Part shown: positions 14,300 to 21,157 of the stretch, in pieces
How the letters are laid out: every line of letters begins with the position of its first letter
Numbering within the stretch: position 1 is the stretch's first letter
Virus record (IMG/VR): IMGVR_UViG_3300042879_001415
Span: 1 to 23,673 of that record
Strand: one strand, 5' to 3'
Source of the DNA: a virus
DNA: 23,673 nucleotides
Program-made: the position numbers and the translations under genes
Notes under the pieces: model-generated
Database searches by the model: none
What the model was told of the DNA's origin: nothing
The model's input: the letters and a program-made list of their open reading frames with translations, nothing else

Positions 14300-14841
14300 T
14301 GGATCAGAAGCCCCGCCAGCGGCTTGCGCGCCTGATGGCCGGTGTTCCGGCCAATTCCTCGCCTATGCCCAACTTTGCGGCCGGTGCAAACCCCAACATG
14401 TCGCCCATGCCGAACGCGGCAGCCGGTGCCACCGTTCCGCCGTCGGCCATGCCCAACTTCGCTGCGCCGGGAAGTTCGTCGGCTTATTTGCCGCCGATGC
14501 GCCTGCCGCCGCTAACGCCGCCACAGTCGGACCCCTACGCATTCTTGCCCCCGTATGCAGGCCCGCGAAACAGCCAGGCGCTGCCGCCCTTTGAGCAGCC
14601 CGGCGGCTCCCTGCCGATGGACCGCTACATGCAGCCGCGCCCGGCTCCCGCGCCTATGCCTGCCCCGGCCCCGATGCCCGCGCAGGCCGCGCCGATGCCG
14701 GAACAGCAGGCCGGAGGGCAGGGCTGGGGTGGCCCAGAGCCTGCACCCGGCACCATTCCCGAGCCCTATGACGCCATGACCGACCCGCGCTATTTGCCGG
14801 AACAGTGGCGCGGGGCCTTTAATACGAGGTGGCAAGCATGA
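14296..14841 (+). CDS. Proline-rich repeat protein
   Basis: This 181-residue protein is dominated by Pro, Ala and Met. Three tandem 14-residue repeats begin at residues 24, 38 and 52, each starting MPN(F/A)AA (DNA 14365, 14407, 14449; exact 42-base period). A PAPAPMP-type region follows (about 115-135), then a more ordered C-terminus (YDAMTDPRYLPEQWRGAFNT). It is likely disordered and may be a flexible virion or connector component. The ATG overlaps the previous stop, and another ATG follows at once. No family is recognised. Reading frame and coupling with both neighbours support a real gene. Confidence 0.6.
   Translation: MMDQKPRQRLARLMAGVPANSSPMPNFAAGANPNMSPMPNAAAGATVPPSAMPNFAAPGSSSAYLPPMRLPPLTPPQSDPYAFLPPYAGPRNSQALPPFEQPGGSLPMDRYMQPRPAPAPMPAPAPMPAQAAPMPEQQAGGQGWGGPEPAPGTIPEPYDAMTDPRYLPEQWRGAFNTRWQA
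14365..14490 (+). repeat. Three tandem 42-bp coding repeats
   Basis: Each unit starts ATGCC(C/G)AAC and encodes 14 residues beginning MPN. The copies start at 14365, 14407 and 14449. The units are diverged at third positions and in their second half, so they are old rather than a recent slippage. Confidence 0.7.
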
Positions 14842-15542
14842 GTTTGCTCACGATGATTGCCAACGTCTGCCGGCGCGTGGGCGAGCCGGTGCCGAACGTC
14901 GTGGTCACGTCCACCGATGCCACCGTGCAGCAGATGCTTTCCTTTGCGAATGAGGAAGGCACAGAGTTGATGAAGTATGGCGATTGGCGGAAGCTGCGTC
15001 GCCAGAAGGTGTTCACGACGCTGGCCCAGGAAGCGCAGACGGGCATGGTGCCGTCGGACTTGGGCAAGTGGCTGGACGAGTCCTTTTGGAACCGCTCGGC
15101 ACGTCGCCCGCTGTGGGGGCCGATTGACCCGCAACTCTGGCAGGCTTGGAAGGCTTTCGACACGTTCCCGGTGATGGACGTGTTCTATATGGAAGGCGAC
15201 GACATCCTCGTCCAGCCGATCCCGGAGGCGGGCGAGACGTTCGCTTTTGCCTACACGTCCAACCTGTGGTGCCAGTCGAACGCGGGCGTAGGACAGTCGG
15301 AATGGCTGGCCGACACCGATACGGGCGTGCTGTCCGAGCGGATCATGACGCTCGCCATTATGTACCGCTATCTTGATGCGCGAGGGCTGGCTTCGCAGGC
15401 GGCATACGAGCAATTCGACCTCCAGCGCCGGCAGGAACTATCGGGCGACTCGCCGCGCTCCACACAGAACCTTGCGAGCGGTGACAGGTGGTGGGCTCGC
15501 CGGCCCGGCATTGTCGTTCCTGAGGGGAATTGGTCCGTCTAA
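14838..15542 (+). CDS. Head-tail adaptor-like structural protein
   Basis: The 234-residue protein begins MSLLTMIANVCRRVGEPVPN and has ATVQQMLSFANEEGTELMKY followed by GDWRKLRR, then PSDLGKWLDESFWNR, PLWGPIDPQLWQAWKAF, and SNLWCQSNAGVGQSEWLADT. This pattern is widespread in podoviruses at the gene position of adaptor (P22 gp4-like) proteins, which sit between portal and tail hub. The start at 14838 is chosen because it overlaps the upstream TGA and has GAGG eight bases before it; a GTG at 14829 would add three residues. The stop shares a base with the next ATG. Confidence 0.75.
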   Translation: MSLLTMIANVCRRVGEPVPNVVVTSTDATVQQMLSFANEEGTELMKYGDWRKLRRQKVFTTLAQEAQTGMVPSDLGKWLDESFWNRSARRPLWGPIDPQLWQAWKAFDTFPVMDVFYMEGDDILVQPIPEAGETFAFAYTSNLWCQSNAGVGQSEWLADTDTGVLSERIMTLAIMYRYLDARGLASQAAYEQFDLQRRQELSGDSPRSTQNLASGDRWWARRPGIVVPEGNWSV

Positions 15543-17122
15543 TGGCCTACATCGCGCCCATCCGCACGCCGCCGCGCCGCATCCAAGGCCCGGCTATGGG
15601 AACGGTTCAGATTCCGGCCTCTACGCGCGGGCTCAACCTCCGCGACGGCATCGCGGCCATGAAACCGGCCGACGCGCTGATCCTCGACAACATGTTTCCC
15701 GAGGCAACCTACCTCCGCGTCAGGAACGGCACCCAAAGCTACGCCACGGGCATCAATGGCTCCGTGCAAAGCATCATGGAGTGGTCCGGCCCGTCCAGCC
15801 GCAAGCTGTTCGCGGCGTCTCCGACCGACATTTACGACATCACCACCACGGGCGCCGTAGGGGCTGCCGTCGTAAGTAGCTTGGGCTCCGGATACTGGCA
15901 GACTACCATGATGACCACGCCCGGTGGCGCGTTCCTTGTGCTGGCGAATGGTGTTAATTCGGTCCGCAACTACGACGGCACAAGCTGGACGACGCCCGCG
16001 ATTACCAACGTCACAAGCTCGACGCTGAATTTCCCGTGCCTGCACAAGTCGCGCATCTGGTTCGTGCAGAACAATTCGACAAAGGCGTGGTATTTGCCGA
16101 CTGCGAGCATTGCGGGCGCGGCCTCGTCTTTTGAACTTGGCGACACGTTCACGGACGGCGGCAAGCTGATCGCCATTGGCGCGGTTAGCCGGGACGGGGG
16201 CTCTGGCTCCGACGACTATCTGGCCTTTGTGAGCAGCCACGGACAGGTGGCGGTCTACCAGGGAGACGACCCGGCATCCGCCAATACGTGGGCGCTGGTG
16301 GGCGTCTACAACGGCGCACCGCCTATCGGCAACCGCAGCACGGCGAACATCGCGGGCGACCTCGCCATTGTCACGGAATCGGCCGTTGTCAGTACCCGGC
16401 AGCTTATGGCCGGTGGGCAGGCGGCAGCGACCCGGCAGGCAATTACCAACCGGATCGACCAAGGCATCCTTGATGCATACACCAGTTACGGCGCGCTCAC
16501 CGGCTGGTCTATGGCGTCCTACCCGCGCTCCCGTATGGCGCTCATAAATGTCCCGACCTCGAGCACGACGGCGTTTCAGTTCGTGGTGAACGTCCAGACC
16601 GGCGCTTGGGCGACCTACGGCAAAAGCGCGTCGCCGCTCAACGCGACGTGTTGGGGGATATACAACGAGGACCCATATTATGGCCGCAGCGATGGCACGG
16701 TCTACCGCGCGGAGTCGGGCTATTCCGACGGCACCGCTGGCATTTCGTGGCAGGTAAAGACCAGTTTCCAGACCTACGGCCGGTCCGGTGGCGTGTCACG
16801 AATGACCATGATTCGCCCGCTGTTCACGGCTGGCGGGCAGGTGGTCCCGGCAATCCGAATGAACGTGGACTACAGGAACGACCAGCCGCTATCCACTGAC
16901 GCTTTCCCGATGGCTGCGGGCGCGCAAGGCGGCGGGTGGGATACGTCCCTATGGGATGTCGGCATGTGGGGCGACGGCGCTTCGCCCTATAGTAACTGGT
17001 ACGCAGCCACCGGCATTGGCACCACGGCGTCCGTTCACATGGGCGGGCAGAGCAACGGAATCCAAGTCATCCTGAACGCTTGGGACTTGAAGTACGAAGT
17101 CGGCCAGCGGGTGGCGCTGTAA
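15542..17122 (+). CDS. Tail hub / packaged-DNA stabilisation-like protein
   Basis: The 526-residue protein contains the N-terminal pattern ASTRGLNLRDGIAAMKPADA, then LILDNMFPEATYLRVRNGTQ. It is then rich in short beta strands with repeated Gly/Thr/Ser turns, consistent with a beta-propeller such as P22 gp10. Further boxes are PCLHKSRIWFVQN, GGKLIAIGAVSRDGGSGSDD and LSTDAFPMAAGAQGGG. In P22-like virions this protein forms the tail hub that keeps DNA inside. A GAGGGGA lies 13 bases before the ATG, which is far, so coupling with the upstream gene matters; a TTG at 15530 is unlikely because the same site would be too close. Confidence 0.75.
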   Translation: MAYIAPIRTPPRRIQGPAMGTVQIPASTRGLNLRDGIAAMKPADALILDNMFPEATYLRVRNGTQSYATGINGSVQSIMEWSGPSSRKLFAASPTDIYDITTTGAVGAAVVSSLGSGYWQTTMMTTPGGAFLVLANGVNSVRNYDGTSWTTPAITNVTSSTLNFPCLHKSRIWFVQNNSTKAWYLPTASIAGAASSFELGDTFTDGGKLIAIGAVSRDGGSGSDDYLAFVSSHGQVAVYQGDDPASANTWALVGVYNGAPPIGNRSTANIAGDLAIVTESAVVSTRQLMAGGQAAATRQAITNRIDQGILDAYTSYGALTGWSMASYPRSRMALINVPTSSTTAFQFVVNVQTGAWATYGKSASPLNATCWGIYNEDPYYGRSDGTVYRAESGYSDGTAGISWQVKTSFQTYGRSGGVSRMTMIRPLFTAGGQVVPAIRMNVDYRNDQPLSTDAFPMAAGAQGGGWDTSLWDVGMWGDGASPYSNWYAATGIGTTASVHMGGQSNGIQVILNAWDLKYEVGQRVAL

Positions 17123-17361
17123 TGGCGATCATCCCCATTTTCCAGCCCAGCGAGGAATTGTTTCGGCGTGCCGTTGACGCCGTGCTGACGGGGGCGGGAA
17201 TGGATAGCGCGGGCGCCTTCGCTTCCGTCCGACTCACGCCAATCACGACGGCAGAGAAGAACGCAATGGCGAACGTCAAAGGCACGCTCGTCTATGACGG
17301 CACCCTCAACAAACTCTGCCAGAACACCGGGGCGGGCTGGGAAACGGTGACAAGCGTATGA
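17122..17361 (+). CDS. Small conserved tail-region protein
   Basis: The 79-residue protein starts MAIIPIFQPSEELFRRAVDA and ends KGTLVYDGTLNKLCQNTGAG, then WETVTSV. The last part resembles the 'NGTLIYNxTxNKxQ-xxxGWExVTS' segment found in tail fibres and other phage surface proteins. It is likely a structural or fibre-attached protein. The ATG shares a base with the hub stop and the TGA overlaps the next ATG, so it belongs to the tail operon. Confidence 0.6.
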   Translation: MAIIPIFQPSEELFRRAVDAVLTGAGMDSAGAFASVRLTPITTAEKNAMANVKGTLVYDGTLNKLCQNTGAGWETVTSV

Positions 17362-17909
17362 GCCACACGATCTTTTTCCCGAGCAACGACGCCGAGAATC
17401 TGAAGCTTTTGGAGTGGGCGGCCCATCGCATCCCGCACCTTACGCCGAGCCAAAGCATGAAGGCGGTGGGCGTCGTGGGCGGCGGTGATCTGACGTTTCC
17501 GCTCCTGGCGGTGTGCATCTATCACAACTACACCGCGCCGCGAGAGATCGACGGTAAGACGTGGTATGGCACCTGTGAGATTTCATTTGCGGCGGCGAGC
17601 CCGAAATGGGCAACCCGTCGCACAATTTCTACCTTGTTGAGCATACCATTTCTACAGTATGCTTGTAGGAAGGTAGTGACGGCTACTCCCTCCACGAACA
17701 AGCGCGCTTTGCGTTTCAACGAAGGGATTGGCCTGAAGCCGGAAGGGACGCTACGGCATCAATATGCCAAGGGCGTTCATGCCTGCATTTGCGGAATGAC
17801 GAAGTCGGAATTCGAGGCCCGGTGGAGAAATCCCCGCCCGAAGGTCCGTCGTCCAACCGGAACGCAGGCATATGGGCAGCAAGAGCGCATCAGCACCCCC
17901 GGCCCCTGA
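17358..17909 (+). CDS. GNAT-family N-acetyltransferase
   Basis: The protein has 183 residues. The GNAT core is visible as YGTCEISFAAASPKWATRRT (about 70-89), followed by SIPFLQYACRKVVTATPSTN and KRALRFNEGIGLKPEGTLRH (about 115-134), then a closing ACICGMTKSEFEARW. The N-x-R-A-x-x-F-x-E-x-x-G-x-x-x-E-G box is the RimJ/RimL-like signature. It should transfer an acetyl group from acetyl-CoA to an unknown amine. Similar enzymes occur in phages of alphaproteobacteria, often in the structural operon; the substrate might be a virion protein, a host protein or a toxin. Its 3' end overlaps the next gene by 38 bases. The middle (about 17620-17690) is richer in A+T than the flanks. Confidence 0.75.
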   Translation: MSHTIFFPSNDAENLKLLEWAAHRIPHLTPSQSMKAVGVVGGGDLTFPLLAVCIYHNYTAPREIDGKTWYGTCEISFAAASPKWATRRTISTLLSIPFLQYACRKVVTATPSTNKRALRFNEGIGLKPEGTLRHQYAKGVHACICGMTKSEFEARWRNPRPKVRRPTGTQAYGQQERISTPGP

Positions 17910-18756
17910 TCCTAAGTACGTCTCGCAGCAGCAGACGCAGAGCAACGTCAACACGGCGGTTGCGAACGCTTACCTGAACCGCGTCAACCAGTACGGGCCG
18001 GACGGGTCTAAGACCTATGCCGTGACGGGCTCGCAGGACGTGGGCGGAACGAACGTCCCGATCTGGTCGGAAACGACGCAGTTAAGCCCTGGCCAGCAAA
18101 AGATTTACGATAGCCAACAGCAGCTAACGCAGGGCACGTCGGATCTGGCCAACCAGTACGTTGGCCGCATTGGCGATGCCACGTCCAAGCCCTACAGCTA
18201 TGACGGCCTCGCCCCGGCTCCGACCTATAACGAGGACTACCGGCGCCAGCAGTTGCAGGCCATTCAGGACCGCAACGCGCCGCAGATGCAGCGCGACCGG
18301 GACGCCCTCAACCAGCGGCTTGCCAACCAGGGCATCTCGCTAGGCACCGACGCCTGGAAGGCCGCACAGGACGATTACAGCCGCTCCGTAAACGACTTTA
18401 GGCTTGGGGCGGATGTGCAGGCGGGCAACGCCGCCGCGCAGCAGTACGGACTGGAGAGCAACACCCGCGACCGCGCGATCCAAGAAATGACGGCGCTACG
18501 GACACAGCCGATCAATGAGGTGGCGACGCTCCTTGGAACGGGCAACGGCGTACAGCAGCCGCAGTTCAGTCAGGTAGCGCAGACGCAGGTAGCGCCGACC
18601 GATGTGAGCGGGAACTACTGGAACCAGTACCAAGGCCAGATGGCACAGCAGGCGCAGCAGCAGAAAAGCTCGGATGCCGCGATGGGCGGACTGTTCGGCT
18701 TGGGCAGCGCGGGAATCAGTGGTGCCGCCAGCTACTTTGGCTTGGCTGCGTTTTGA
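17872..18756 (+). CDS. Conserved podovirus virion protein (probable internal/ejection protein)
   Basis: This 294-residue Gln/Ala/Asn-rich protein belongs to a pattern seen in many podoviruses: an N-terminal SAPPAPDPKYVSQQQTQSN, then NQYGPDGSKTYAV, LSPGQQKIYDSQQQL and QMQRDRDALNQRLANQGISL. It continues with GVNDFxxGADxQAGN-like and DRAIQEMTALRTQPINEVAT, then FSQVAQTQVAPTDVSGN. The C-terminus is Gly/Ala-rich and hydrophobic (GGLFGLGSAGISGAASYFGL), compatible with membrane insertion. It is probably ejected or lines the DNA channel, by analogy with P22/T7 internal proteins; the exact job is unknown. Confidence 0.72.
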   Translation: MGSKSASAPPAPDPKYVSQQQTQSNVNTAVANAYLNRVNQYGPDGSKTYAVTGSQDVGGTNVPIWSETTQLSPGQQKIYDSQQQLTQGTSDLANQYVGRIGDATSKPYSYDGLAPAPTYNEDYRRQQLQAIQDRNAPQMQRDRDALNQRLANQGISLGTDAWKAAQDDYSRSVNDFRLGADVQAGNAAAQQYGLESNTRDRAIQEMTALRTQPINEVATLLGTGNGVQQPQFSQVAQTQVAPTDVSGNYWNQYQGQMAQQAQQQKSSDAAMGGLFGLGSAGISGAASYFGLAAF

Positions 18757-18764
18757 TCGCGCAC

Positions 18765-19487
18765 ATGAAAAACCCTGTTTCCAACCACAAGAACATCGCC
18801 TTTCAGTTCAGCGGCGGGAAGGACAGCCTCGCGCTCGTCCACCTGTTGCGCCCGCATTGGGATCGACTGACGCTCTACCATGTCGATACTGGCGACTTGC
18901 TGCCGGAAGTCCGCGAGATCGTGGATAGCGTCGAAGCTATGGTGCCATCGTTCGTCCGCATTGAGACGCAGGCGGCTGACTGGAACGAGCGCTTCGGCCT
19001 GCCTAGCGATCTTGTGCCAAGCTCCTGCACGCCTTTGGGTGTGAAAATCGGCATGAGCGACCGCCGCCTCGTAGATCGTTTCGAGTGCTGCGCGTTCAAT
19101 ATCATGGTGCCGATGCACAATGCGGCTCTGAACGACGGATGCACGCTCGTCATCAGGGGCACAAAGCGCGCAGACATGAAGCGGCTCCCGGCTGAAAACG
19201 GGCCGACTGGTCTTGGATATGACCTGTGGCTGCCGCTTCTTGAATGGTCTGACGCTGATGTATTCGCCTATCTCCGTCAGGTTGGCGCTCCGATCTGCCG
19301 CGTCTACGAAAACGGCGTTCAGTCGCCCGAGTGCGCGACGTGCCCGGCTTGGTGGAGCGAGGGCAGGGCGGCGTACCTTGCCAAGTATCACCCGGACTTG
19401 AGCGCCTCCTACCACGCAAAGCTTGCGACGGTAGCCGCTGAAATCTCGCCCTTGTGGGCTCATCTGCAGCGGGAGATCGCCGGATGA
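18765..19487 (+). CDS. PAPS reductase-like PP-loop ATP pyrophosphatase
   Basis: The PP-loop FSGGKDS (residues about 15-21) and following LALVHLL place it in the PAPS reductase/ATP sulfurylase-like family of adenylating enzymes. Downstream are LYHVDTGDLLPEVREIVDSV and RGTKRADMKRLP. There is a possible metal or thiol pair FECCAF and an ECATCPAWW box near the C-terminus. Family members reduce PAPS, activate sulfur donors or modify bases in DNA and RNA; phage copies are mostly of unknown substrate, and DndC-like DNA phosphorothioation is one idea. It lies alone among virion genes, with no sulfur or DND partners, which is odd. The ATG is used; a TTG at 18753 overlapping the preceding stop would add four residues. 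Neither start has a clear Shine-Dalgarno. Confidence 0.78.
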   Translation: MKNPVSNHKNIAFQFSGGKDSLALVHLLRPHWDRLTLYHVDTGDLLPEVREIVDSVEAMVPSFVRIETQAADWNERFGLPSDLVPSSCTPLGVKIGMSDRRLVDRFECCAFNIMVPMHNAALNDGCTLVIRGTKRADMKRLPAENGPTGLGYDLWLPLLEWSDADVFAYLRQVGAPICRVYENGVQSPECATCPAWWSEGRAAYLAKYHPDLSASYHAKLATVAAEISPLWAHLQREIAG

Positions 19488-21157
19488 CCGTCCTTCCTGA
19501 CGATAACCTTGCGTACACGCTTGCGGGCGTCGGCCGCCGCCGTAGCCCCTACGATACCCGGCGCTCCTTTGCCGAACGCCTCTCCGCGCAGGGAGCAGAT
19601 ACAAGCCCTGTGTCGTCTCCCTGGCAGGGTGCGGCGCGTCTTGCGCAGGCATTGGCCGGTGCATACGGGACGTACAAGGCCGACACCGAGGAAAAGCAGG
19701 CCACCGAGGACCGCAACACCAAGCTTGCCGCCGTCATGGCGGAACAGGACCCACAGAAGCGGATTGGGCTGCTGTCTGCGATTGATCCCGAGTACGGCGC
19801 TCGGATTTCGGGGCAGATGGCCGTCGAACAGGCCAAGATAGACCGGCAGACGCAGGGGCTTGGGCAGGTTGCCAGCGGCTACGGCGCGCCCGGTCCTACG
19901 CAGGCGGGTCCGCCTTCGGGCGGCGGTGGCGTCAATCCCAACAACATCGGCAACGTGCGCCCGGTGGGTGCGTCCAGTGGCTTCCAACAGCCTGCGACGC
20001 TTGACGATGGTGTGCGCCTCGCGGTGAACAACGTCAGGGCCTATCCGGCGAAGTTCAACAACGGCCAGCCGATGACGCTGGTACAGATCGGCCAGCGGTG
20101 GGCGCCCGTGGGCGACGGTGCGAACGATCCGCGCCAGTGGGCTATCAACGTCGCCAGCATTGGCGGATTGGACCCGAATCAGCCGCTAGACCTTAACGAC
20201 CCTGCGACGGCGGCCAAGTTCGCGCGAGGCGTTCACGGCGCAGAGCATGGCGCGAACAAGGCCATGCCGGTTGATGCCTATGCTCGCATTCTTACGGGTG
20301 GCCCCGGCCCGCAGATCGCACAGGGCACCGCCGACACCAACGGTATGCCGCCGACGCCCTCCCCGCAGGGCGTGCAAAGCCCGACGATGGTTGCCCAGCC
20401 GCAGATTCCGCAGCGGATGACGCCGCGTGACATGCCCCCGCAGATGGCCGCGCCGTACATCGACCGCTTGCGCCGTGGCGGCTACGGCATGAACCCGGCC
20501 GAAGCCGAGCAGCGCATGGTCGCGGATATGCAGCGCGCTCTAGACGTGTCTTTTGAGAACCAGAAGCTGGAATATCAGCGCCTTCAGGGCGACTACGAAT
20601 ACAGGCGCAAGCGCGGAGATGCACAGTCGGAGGCCGAGCAGAAGCGCCGCCTTGACGCCGAGGAGCATGACCGCCGCGAAAGCACGAAGCCAATGAATGA
20701 CACGCAGTCTCTTGCTGCGACTTACGCAGACCGTATGGCGGAAGCAAACGCAGTAGTGGCAAAATTGCCAATATCGGTGCAAACCGCTGGAGAAGGCGGT
20801 TTAGTAGGCTCTATTCCTTTCATTGGCGACTACGCTGCCAATCAAGTTCGCTCGGCTGAATATCAGCGCTACCAGCAGGCAAAGAACAACTTTATTTATT
20901 CGCAACTCCGTAAGGAGTCTGGGGCTGCGATTGGTAAAGACGAATATGTGGCGGCGGATCGTCAGTACTTCCCGCAGCCTGGAGACTCGAAAGAGGTCAT
21001 CGCGCAGAAGGAAGTTAATCGGCAGATCGCCGTTAACGGCATGTCTCGGAGTGCTGGTCCGACCTATCGGCCAACTCAATCTCGCAGCAGCGTTTCGTCG
21101 TCTGGCAGTGAGGGTGGCACGCGCCAGCGCATCAGCCTCGACGGCAAGCCGCTATGA
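19484..21157 (+). CDS. Internal virion (ejection) protein with muralytic-like domain
   Basis: The protein has 557 residues. It has an N-terminal helical region, then (about 150-275) a Gly-rich entry NPNNIGNVRPVGASSGFQ. This leads to a domain with LDDGVRLAVNNVRAYPAKFN, TLVQIGQRWAPVGDGANDPR and QWAINVASIGGLDPNQPL, a pattern known from phage 'structural protein P5-like' peptidoglycan hydrolases. A Pro-rich linker and coiled coil follow, then (about 402-530) a domain with NFIYSQLRKESGAAIGKDEY and FPQPGDSKEVIAQKEVNRQI, frequent in ejection proteins. It probably degrades peptidoglycan during DNA entry. The DNA of that last domain is visibly less GC-rich, suggesting mosaic origin. It overlaps both neighbours by four bases. 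Confidence 0.72.
   Translation: MTVLPDDNLAYTLAGVGRRRSPYDTRRSFAERLSAQGADTSPVSSPWQGAARLAQALAGAYGTYKADTEEKQATEDRNTKLAAVMAEQDPQKRIGLLSAIDPEYGARISGQMAVEQAKIDRQTQGLGQVASGYGAPGPTQAGPPSGGGGVNPNNIGNVRPVGASSGFQQPATLDDGVRLAVNNVRAYPAKFNNGQPMTLVQIGQRWAPVGDGANDPRQWAINVASIGGLDPNQPLDLNDPATAAKFARGVHGAEHGANKAMPVDAYARILTGGPGPQIAQGTADTNGMPPTPSPQGVQSPTMVAQPQIPQRMTPRDMPPQMAAPYIDRLRRGGYGMNPAEAEQRMVADMQRALDVSFENQKLEYQRLQGDYEYRRKRGDAQSEAEQKRRLDAEEHDRRESTKPMNDTQSLAATYADRMAEANAVVAKLPISVQTAGEGGLVGSIPFIGDYAANQVRSAEYQRYQQAKNNFIYSQLRKESGAAIGKDEYVAADRQYFPQPGDSKEVIAQKEVNRQIAVNGMSRSAGPTYRPTQSRSSVSSSGSEGGTRQRISLDGKPL

Noticed and set aside
15539-16462. 307-residue - strand frame opposite the tail hub gene
   Set aside because: Composition is Arg/Ala/Val-rich without motifs, and it lies fully within a convincing + strand gene.
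18732-19664. 310-residue - strand frame over the PP-loop gene
   Set aside because: The opposite strand carries a clear FSGGKDS enzyme; this frame is a shadow.
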